Below, piece after piece: positions 8,157 to 12,571 of a DNA stretch of 12,571 bases. How positions within the stretch are numbered: the first letter of the stretch is position 1; every line of letters begins with the position of its first letter. Source of the stretch: F23-B02 sp963640555 (GTDB lineage Bacteria > Bacillota > Clostridia > Oscillospirales > Oscillospiraceae). The position numbers were made by a program, and so were the translations under genes. The DNA lies in the NCBI GenBank assembly GCA_963640555.1, contig CAVHZB010000032.1, positions 1 to 12,571 on the forward strand, in the 5' to 3' direction. The notes below the pieces were generated by a model that saw only the letters and a list, made by a program, of their open reading frames with translations, made no database searches and was not told where the DNA came from.

Positions 8157-8756
8157 ATGAATAACGGCAAACACATGGGCAGCACCCGCCGCATGACGGG
8201 GCTCGCTATCTTCACCGCGATAATCGTGGTGCTTCAGGTGCTCTGCACCTTTGTGAGATTCGGTCCGTTCTCGATAACGCTGGCGCTTGCGCCGATAATA
8301 ATCGGAACGGCAATTTACGGCAAGGGCGCGGGAGCCTATCTGGGCGGAGTGTTCGGGCTGGTCGTGCTTGTGACCGGACTTTTAGGCTGGGATGGCGGCA
8401 CGGTGATGCTCCTTATGGGTATAAACCCCGTCGGATGCATTCTCATCTGCATCGGCAAGGGCGCAGCGGCCGGCTTTACAGCGGGCGCGTGCTACGAGGC
8501 GATAGCGCGGAAAAATGACAAGACTGCGGTTCTGGTGTCCGGCATAGTTTGCCCCGTTGTAAATACCGGACTGTTCATAGTGGGCATGCTGGTATTTTTC
8601 TTTGATACAATAAACGGCTGGGCAGGCGGTCAGAACATGCTTTTGTATATCATCGTGGGTCTGACGGGCGTGAATTTTCTCGTGGAGCTCGGCGTAAATG
8701 TGCTGCTTGCCGCCGGAATAGAGCGCATCATCCGTGCCGGCAAGCAAATGCAATAA
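8157..8756 (+). CDS. ECF transporter S component, probable pantothenate (PanT-like)
   Basis: This 199-aa integral membrane protein resembles substrate-binding S components of energy-coupling factor vitamin transporters, which pair with a shared EcfT/EcfA module encoded elsewhere. About six hydrophobic segments are visible, near residues 14-33, 40-56, 58-78, 84-112, 123-148 and 162-190. Typical elements include RFGPFSITLALAPIIIG and CPVVNTGLFIVG. An AGGAGG at 8146-8151 sits 5 nt before the ATG. The type III pantothenate kinase coaX starts 17 nt downstream in the same orientation, which is the reason to propose pantothenate as substrate: the vitamin is imported and then phosphorylated. The substrate is inferred from context, since S components are hard to assign by sequence alone. 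Confidence 0.86.
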   Translation: MNNGKHMGSTRRMTGLAIFTAIIVVLQVLCTFVRFGPFSITLALAPIIIGTAIYGKGAGAYLGGVFGLVVLVTGLLGWDGGTVMLLMGINPVGCILICIGKGAAAGFTAGACYEAIARKNDKTAVLVSGIVCPVVNTGLFIVGMLVFFFDTINGWAGGQNMLLYIIVGLTGVNFLVELGVNVLLAAGIERIIRAGKQMQ

Positions 8757-8773
8757 AAAGAGGTTGGAGTTTT

Positions 8774-9559
8774 ATGATACTAACGATCGATGTCGGAAAT
8801 ACGAATGTGGTCCTCGGTTGTGTCGAAAACGGCACAGTCGTCAGCCGCAGCCGCCTTGCGACCAACACGAGCGATCTCCCGAACGACTATGCGCTGAAAA
8901 TGCGCCAGAGCTTCGCCTTCGACGGCGTGGACTACAGGAAATTCGACGGGGCGATAATGTCCTCGGTCGTGCCGCAGGTCAACCGTGCGATACGCTCTGC
9001 GGTGCGCAAGCTGACGGGTCTTGAGTGTATAATGGTCGGAGCCGGAATAAAAACCGGCATGAATGTTAAGATAGACGATCCGGGCACGCTTGCCGGCGAC
9101 CTGATAACGGGTGCCGTAGGCGCCATCGCCATGTATAAGCCTCCCATAATCATCGTCGATCTCGGAACGGCGACAACGCTTTTTGCGGTGGATAAGGACG
9201 GTGCATTCATCGGCGGCGCGATAGTCCCCGGTGTAAATCTGTCATACAATGCTCTTTCTCAGGGCACGAGTCTGCTGCCGAGCATTTCGATAGAGGCGCC
9301 GAAAAAGTGCATTGCAACCAACACCGTTGACTGCATGCGCTCGGGCGCGGTTTTCGGAACGGCCGCAATGATCGACGGCATGATCGACCGCATGGAAGCA
9401 GAGCTCGGCGGAGAAGCCACGGTCGTAGCCACCGGTGGACTGTCCGGCGGAGTTATACCCTACTGCCGACATGAGATAAACCATGAGCCCGATCTGCTGC
9501 TCAAGGGGCTTGCGATACTATACCAGAAAAACGCCAAGCCGAAAAAGACAAGCAAGTAG
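8774..9559 (+). CDS. coaX: Type III pantothenate kinase CoaX
   Basis: CoaX phosphorylates pantothenate to 4'-phosphopantothenate, the first step of coenzyme A synthesis. The 261-aa product has the ASKHA-fold signatures of the family: DVGNTNVVLG (6-15, with D6), SSVVPQVN (63-70), PGTLAGDLITGAVGA (103-117, with D109), IIIVDLGTATT (125-135, with D129), GAIVPGV (148-154) and a late GLSGG. In well-known CoaX proteins the third motif reads ADRI; here it is GDLI, so Asp is kept but Arg is lost. I recall such forms in clostridial homologues, so this is probably a subfamily trait. The ATG at 8774 has GGAG at 8766-8769, 4 nt upstream. The gene follows the S component by 17 nt and is very likely cotranscribed with it. 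Its stop is one base before the assembly gap, so its terminator is unknown. Confidence 0.95.
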   Translation: MILTIDVGNTNVVLGCVENGTVVSRSRLATNTSDLPNDYALKMRQSFAFDGVDYRKFDGAIMSSVVPQVNRAIRSAVRKLTGLECIMVGAGIKTGMNVKIDDPGTLAGDLITGAVGAIAMYKPPIIIVDLGTATTLFAVDKDGAFIGGAIVPGVNLSYNALSQGTSLLPSISIEAPKKCIATNTVDCMRSGAVFGTAAMIDGMIDRMEAELGGEATVVATGGLSGGVIPYCRHEINHEPDLLLKGLAILYQKNAKPKKTSK

Positions 9560-9560
9560 G

Positions 9561-9570
9561 NNNNNNNNNN
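9561..9570. other. Assembly gap (run of 10 N)
   Basis: Ten undetermined bases mark a scaffold join. The real distance and missing content are unknown, so genes on the right may not follow coaX as directly as shown. Confidence 0.98.
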
Positions 9571-9597
9571 GTGTGGCTCAGAGATTTTATGATACCT

Positions 9598-9639
9598 GAA
9601 AAATTGGCATAGTCGTAATATGCGGCTATGCCGTTTTTC
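9598..9639. terminator. Bidirectional terminator-like stem-loop 1
   Basis: A 10-bp stem pairs 9606-9615 with 9623-9632 (one T-G wobble), with a 7-nt loop. It is flanked by GAAAAATT on the left and GTTTTTC on the right, so each strand reads stem then T-run. It could end the coaX operon or a gene lost in the gap. It shares a 12-base left flank and a loop core with the stem-loop at 9857. Confidence 0.75.
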
Positions 9640-9766
9640 TGCCCGTTCAGGGCTGCGGCGCAGGCTCGCCATGTCCGAAAACGACTTGCGGTTTCCTCGA
9701 ATTTTGTTGCGTATTGCCGCGGTTTTTGTTATTATAAAAGAAAATGATCTTTTTTGAAAAAAGGAC

Positions 9767-9793
9767 TTGACAAGCGATGCCCAACGCTATACT
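9767..9793 (+). promoter_or_regulatory. Possible promoter upstream of the SPFH cluster
   Basis: TTGACA at 9767-9772 is a perfect -35, and TATACT at 9788-9793 is a good -10, but the 15-nt spacer is short. Transcription would start near 9800, just ahead of the small hairpin, leaving a leader of about 140 nt before the SPFH start. A weaker alternative is TTGCGT/TATTAT at 9707-9735 with a 17-nt spacer. Confidence 0.4.
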
Positions 9794-9796
9794 CTT

Positions 9797-9812
9797 CAGA
9801 CAGACAGACAGA
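9797..9812 (+). repeat. Tandem tetranucleotide repeat (CAGA)x4
   Basis: Four perfect copies of CAGA lie just downstream of the promoter-like boxes and form most of the left arm of the 9803-9825 hairpin. A change in copy number would alter the arm and the 5' end of any transcript starting near 9800. Confidence 0.9.
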
Positions 9813-9830
9813 GCGTAAGTCTGTCCTTTT
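9803..9830 (+). terminator. Small hairpin with short T-run in the SPFH leader
   Basis: GACAGAC (9803-9809) pairs perfectly with GTCTGTC (9819-9825) across a 9-nt loop and is followed by C and TTTT (9827-9830). It is weaker than a strong terminator and may be an attenuator-like or RNA-stabilising element. Confidence 0.45.
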
Positions 9831-9848
9831 GCGTTTATATAAAAAATA

Positions 9849-9902
9849 GAAAAATTGGCACACTCTTACCGTAATGACAGCGGTATGAGTGTGCCTTTGT
9901 TT
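9849..9902. terminator. Bidirectional terminator-like stem-loop 2
   Basis: A 15-bp stem with one T-T mismatch pairs 9857-9871 with 9881-9895 around a 9-nt loop, followed by TTTGTTT on the plus strand. The left flank is A-rich (9841-9854), giving a T-rich tail on the minus strand. It lies only about 40 bp before the SPFH start codon, with no good promoter between, so transcripts of that gene probably pass through it. Confidence 0.72.
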
Positions 9903-9940
9903 ATTGCAGAGAATTTATAAAGAGATAGGAGAACCGGAAA

Positions 9941-11074
9941 ATGCAAATTGCAGATATCATCAAATACGAGGGAGACAACAGCACCTTTGTGTGGAAGCAT
10001 CCGTGCGAGGATTTCAATTCACTGACGCAGCTTATCGTTCATGAGTCGCAGGAGGCCGTTTTCTTCATGAACGGTCAGGCGCTTGACCTCTTCGGCGCAG
10101 GGCGCTACACGCTGGAAACGCAGAATATTCCGAAGCTCGGAAAGCTTCTAAACCGCACGACCGGCGACAACACGCCGTTCCACTGCGAGGTCTATTTCAT
10201 AAACAAGACTGTGCAGATGGCAATAAAATGGGGAACCGACAGCAAGGTTCAGTATGTCGAACCTACCTATGGCTTTCCCATCTCCATCGGTGCATCGGGC
10301 GAAATGTCGCTTCGTGCCGAGGACAGCCGCAAGCTTCTTTTGAAGCTCGTCGGCACGGAGGATTTCCTCAGTCAGCAAAAGCTCGTCAATGTTTTCAGGG
10401 CGTTTCTGATGACGAGAGTTAAGACCTATATTGCGCAGGTCATGAAGGCGAACGCGATCAACATTTTTGAGATCGACGAAAACCTCGCGGTTTTTTCCGA
10501 GAGCATCCATAAGCTGCTCATTCCGGACTTTGCCGATTACGGTATAGCGCTTGAACGATTTTTCGTCACCAACATTGTCAAGCCGGACGGTGACAGGCAA
10601 TACGAGCGCTTCAAGGATCTCCACTTCCGCCAGTACGCAGATATTGCCGAGGCAAAGCTTCGCCAGCAGACGGATATCATCTACGCACAGACCGCAGCGC
10701 AAAAGGTCGTCATTGACTCGCAGGCGCAGGCTGCCAAGCGTGCACAGGAGGGCTATACATATGCGCAGGAGCGCGGCTTTGATGTTGCGGAGAAGGTTGC
10801 GCAGAACGAGGCCGTCGGGCAATTTACCAATATGGGTGTAGGACTCGGTACAATGGCAGGCGTTGGCGGGGCAGTCGGCGGCGTAGTCGGCAGTGCGGTC
10901 AACAACGCCATGAATGCGGCAGCAGAGCAGCCCACCCCGGCACCTCAGCCGGTCAATGACATGGACGCTTTCAAATCCAAGGTAGAAAAGCTTCTTGTTA
11001 TGAAAGAGGCCGGATTGATAAGCGAAGAAGAATTTGCTGCGGCGAAGGCCGAGCTGCTCAAAGGCATACTGTAA
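9941..11074 (+). CDS. SPFH (band 7) domain protein with C-terminal SHOCT domain, YdjI-like
   Basis: This 377-aa protein resembles the YdjI-type SPFH group ('virion core protein' in older annotations), membrane-associated scaffold proteins that oligomerise and are often linked to envelope stress or PspA-like systems. The SPFH region spans about 28-245, including QEAVFFMNGQALDLFGAGRYTL early and KPDGDRQYERFKDL near 214-227. An Ala/Gln-rich helical, coiled-coil-like stretch covers about 228-292. A Gly/Ala/Val-rich segment at 296-328 could touch or enter the membrane. A Pro-rich linker (331-338) leads to a SHOCT-like helix pair at 342-377 (KLLVMKEAGLISEEEFAAAKAELL). Many relatives carry zinc ribbons at the C terminus; here SHOCT takes that place. 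AGGAG at 9927-9931 is 9 nt from the ATG. The membrane protein gene follows after 18 nt, suggesting one operon. The molecular role is unknown. Confidence 0.88.
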   Translation: MQIADIIKYEGDNSTFVWKHPCEDFNSLTQLIVHESQEAVFFMNGQALDLFGAGRYTLETQNIPKLGKLLNRTTGDNTPFHCEVYFINKTVQMAIKWGTDSKVQYVEPTYGFPISIGASGEMSLRAEDSRKLLLKLVGTEDFLSQQKLVNVFRAFLMTRVKTYIAQVMKANAINIFEIDENLAVFSESIHKLLIPDFADYGIALERFFVTNIVKPDGDRQYERFKDLHFRQYADIAEAKLRQQTDIIYAQTAAQKVVIDSQAQAAKRAQEGYTYAQERGFDVAEKVAQNEAVGQFTNMGVGLGTMAGVGGAVGGVVGSAVNNAMNAAAEQPTPAPQPVNDMDAFKSKVEKLLVMKEAGLISEEEFAAAKAELLKGIL

Positions 11075-11092
11075 TACAGGGAGGATAATGAT

Positions 11093-11791
11093 GTGAAAAA
11101 GAATTTTAAATCGTATGCTCTGATCTGGGCAATTTCCCTGCTGCTGTTCAATGTAATCGTATTTTTGGTGCGTCCCATTATTCCAAGCTATGAGATTCAT
11201 TATGACGCGAGGTTCTGGATAGCGTGGCTTTTCGTGACAGCCGCTTTTGTGGGCAACCTTCTGTGTGCCAAAAAGGCGTTTCAGGCGGAAAATCTGGAGA
11301 AGCTGTTTTACAAGCTTCCGCTGATAACAGTCAGCTATACCGGACTTACCGTAATGCTGCTCCTTGGCGGTGTCCTGATGCTCATCCCCAACTGTCCTGC
11401 ATGGATATCTGCCGTCGTGTGTGTTGCCGCAGCCGGATTTACGGCAGTTGCCGTCGTCAAAGCCGATTGGGCCGCCAATACGGTTGAAGCTACAGAGAAA
11501 AATGTCAAGGAGAAAACCGCGTTTATCCGCCTGAAAACTGTCGAAGCGGAAAACCTGATAGCAAGAGCGCAGACCGACGAGGCAAAAGCCATGTGCAAAA
11601 AGGTCTACGAGGCGCTGCGGTATTCCGACCCCATGAGCAGCGATGCCCTTACCGATATAGAAGCGGAAATTTCCGAAAAGCTTTCTGCGTATGCGGCAGC
11701 GGTAAAGAGCGGCGAAAACGCCTCCGAGCTTGCAGCCGAGCTTATTGCACTCATCGGCGACAGGAACAGAATGTGCAAGGTGATGAAGTGA
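11093..11791 (+). CDS. Membrane protein, four TM segments plus helical cytoplasmic tail (unknown)
   Basis: I do not recognise a named family. The 232-aa product has four hydrophobic stretches, near residues 7-27, 39-59, 75-98 and 103-123, followed by a soluble Ala/Glu/Lys-rich helical tail (130-232). The start is GTG at 11093, with AGGGAGG at 11078-11084 and an 8-nt spacer. Two ATGs at 11088 and 11091 are out of frame and run into a TGA that overlaps the GTG. The 18-nt distance from the SPFH gene suggests cotranscription and a possible physical partnership, for instance as membrane anchor. Base composition matches the SPFH gene and not the AT-rich gene downstream, so these two genes look like an older pair. 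Confidence 0.8.
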   Translation: MKKNFKSYALIWAISLLLFNVIVFLVRPIIPSYEIHYDARFWIAWLFVTAAFVGNLLCAKKAFQAENLEKLFYKLPLITVSYTGLTVMLLLGGVLMLIPNCPAWISAVVCVAAAGFTAVAVVKADWAANTVEATEKNVKEKTAFIRLKTVEAENLIARAQTDEAKAMCKKVYEALRYSDPMSSDALTDIEAEISEKLSAYAAAVKSGENASELAAELIALIGDRNRMCKVMK

Positions 11792-11792
11792 G

Positions 11793-12335
11793 ATGGAGTC
11801 TAAAGAATCTCTCGAAATTCGTACTCAAATGGCAGAGATGCATGAGTCAGTGATCAAACGAATTAATGAAGCCTACAAAAATAAGCAATATATCGAAGTG
11901 TGCTGGCTTTGCTATTCATGTTTTGAAAGTAGAGTTAACAGGGTGATGGAGAAAATCTGCTCCGGTTGCTCCAAAGTTGAAAGAAAAGATAATAGAAAAA
12001 TTGGAATATCTACAAAGCTTGAGTGCTATGTTCGCCTTATTAGAAACGGTTATACACCATTCAAGGAGGACGATGAGGATTTGCTTAATACCGTGAAAGG
12101 CTGGTGCAAAGAACGTAACAACCTAATTCATGGCATGGTTTCTCTTGAGTATTATAAAGGTGCAGATAAAAACTTTATGGGACTTGCCAAGAGAGGAAAG
12201 ACATTGGTTGAGCGGATGTACAAGTTTGGAACTGAGGTTAGAGCTTACTATTATGAGGCGGCTGACATCCCAAAGTTTCCCACAGCAGTTATCGAAAAAT
12301 GTCCTTTACACTACAAATGTATAAAGGAGAGCTAA
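11793..12335 (+). CDS. HEPN-domain protein, putative RNase/toxin-like (unknown family)
   Basis: The 180-aa all-helical-looking product carries R108-N-N-L-I-H113, the RNxxxH signature of HEPN domains, in the context WCKERNNLIHGMVSL. Many HEPN proteins with this motif are metal-independent RNases in toxin-antitoxin, abortive infection or RNA-processing systems; others are inactive scaffolds. The N-terminal helix has a Cys cluster C37-x2-C40-x2-C43 and C56-x2-C59, unusual for the fold and possibly metal-binding or incidental. The ATG comes one base after the upstream stop, with a weak AAGGTGA site. GC content is about 33-38% in three 60-base lines I counted, against 58% in a line of the preceding gene, so it is probably acquired DNA. 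No MNT-type nucleotidyltransferase antitoxin is visible in the window. It could also be a non-catalytic HEPN helper. Confidence 0.72.
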   Translation: MESKESLEIRTQMAEMHESVIKRINEAYKNKQYIEVCWLCYSCFESRVNRVMEKICSGCSKVERKDNRKIGISTKLECYVRLIRNGYTPFKEDDEDLLNTVKGWCKERNNLIHGMVSLEYYKGADKNFMGLAKRGKTLVERMYKFGTEVRAYYYEAADIPKFPTAVIEKCPLHYKCIKES

Positions 12336-12338
12336 CGC

Positions 12339-12452
12339 ATGTCAATATTTAAATGCAAATGTGAGGCGGCGACCTCAGAATTGAAGAGGGTACGACCGTT
12401 GCTGAGTGCGAATACTTATAGTAAACCGGTATACGAAATAACAGATATATGA
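12339..12452 (+). CDS. Small 37-aa ORF with CxC motif (uncertain)
   Basis: An ATG at 12339 has AGGAGA (12325-12330) 8 nt upstream and opens 37 codons ending in TGA. The peptide begins MSIFKCKCEAATSELKRV and has two cysteines (C6, C8). It starts three bases after the HEPN stop. The good ribosome site and spacing argue for translation, but no family is recognised. It may be a real small partner protein or the 5' remnant of a zinc-ribbon gene similar to the one that follows. Confidence 0.35.
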   Translation: MSIFKCKCEAATSELKRVRPLLSANTYSKPVYEITDI

Positions 12453-12479
12453 AAACAATAATTAATTAGGAGGATAAAA

Positions 12480-12571
12480 ATGAAACAATTGGCGTGTGAA
12501 ATGTGCGGGGGAACCGATCTCATTAAGCAGGACGGCGTATTTGTCTGCCAATCCTGCGGTATGAAATACTC
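12480..12571 (+). CDS. Zinc-ribbon protein, N-terminal part (3' cut by window)
   Basis: A textbook AGGAGG (12468-12473) sits 6 nt before the ATG at 12480. The visible 30 residues contain CEMCGG (C6, C9) and CQSCGMKY (C23, C26), a CxxC-x13-CxxC TFIIB-like zinc ribbon seen at the N terminus of many uncharacterised Firmicute proteins. The rest lies beyond the window, so function and length are unknown. Its direction and spacing place it in the same cluster as the SPFH and HEPN genes. Confidence 0.75.
   Translation, partial: MKQLACEMCGGTDLIKQDGVFVCQSCGMKY

Larger units (their letters stand above)
9571..9940. other. Intergenic stretch with hairpins and no convincing gene
   Basis: No credible long reading frame is present on either strand. 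In order it holds a bidirectional terminator-like stem-loop (9598-9639), an AT-rich stretch with promoter-like boxes (TTGCGT 9707-9712 to TATTAT 9730-9735, 17-nt spacer; TTGACA 9767-9772 to TATACT 9788-9793, 15-nt spacer), a CAGA repeat with a small hairpin (9797-9830), and a second long stem-loop (9857-9895). The SPFH gene's AGGAG is at 9927-9931. Confidence 0.8.

Noticed and set aside
9460..9672. 70-codon minus-strand ORF
   Set aside because: It reads through the N-run, so its sequence is partly undefined.
9797..9830. CAGA repeat considered as a CRISPR remnant
   Set aside because: The unit is 4 nt with no spacers; it is a simple tandem repeat.
10148..11200. 350-codon minus-strand ORF opposite the SPFH gene
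   Set aside because: It is antisense to a conserved domain protein, Cys/Leu/Arg-rich, without recognisable motifs.
1..12571. tRNA, rRNA, insertion sequence or att sites
   Set aside because: No cloverleaf ending in CCA, no rRNA signature, no transposase or integrase motif and no paired terminal repeats were seen.

Overview
The window looks like a chromosomal segment of a Clostridia-type Firmicute, probably an Oscillospirales/Ruminococcaceae-like gut anaerobe. The evidence is the recJ-rel-dtd-MBL gene order, AGGAGG-type ribosome binding sites, a type III pantothenate kinase next to an ECF-type S component, a gut-Firmicute-style GH13 glucosidase, and sampled core-gene stretches at roughly 50-60% GC. 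The genus is inference. A block of ten Ns at 9561-9570 shows that two contigs were joined, so adjacency across that point is not proven.

Region 1 (1-5831, plus strand) is a tight run: recJ (5' end cut by the window edge), bifunctional rel, dtd, an MBL-fold glyoxalase II-like hydrolase, and a COG2426-type small membrane protein. The first four genes overlap or touch (TAATG, ATGA, then a 2-nt gap), and a strong stem-loop terminator at 5804-5831 closes the run. It combines DNA repair, (p)ppGpp stringent control and D-aminoacyl-tRNA proofreading.

Region 2 (5847-7981, minus strand) is a two-gene unit, a GH13 alpha-glucosidase followed by a PNPOx/NimA-like flavoprotein, coupled by a TGATG overlap. 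It converges on the same terminator.

Region 3 (7982-9559) starts with a divergent promoter region that drives the glucosidase leftward and a probable pantothenate transporter S component plus coaX rightward. These two genes form an import-then-phosphorylate module feeding coenzyme A synthesis.

Region 4 (9561-9940) is the assembly gap followed by about 370 bp without a convincing gene. It holds two related bidirectional terminator-like stem-loops, a third small hairpin beside a CAGA tandem repeat, and promoter-like boxes.

Region 5 (9941-12571, plus strand) is an accessory-looking cluster: an SPFH-SHOCT protein, a four-TM membrane protein with a helical cytoplasmic tail, a markedly AT-rich HEPN-domain protein with an intact RNxxxH motif, a 37-aa ORF, and the start of a zinc-ribbon protein cut by the window edge. 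Base composition drops sharply at the HEPN start, suggesting that acquired DNA begins there. This cluster is the best candidate for something undescribed. A shared function for its genes is inference from spacing alone.
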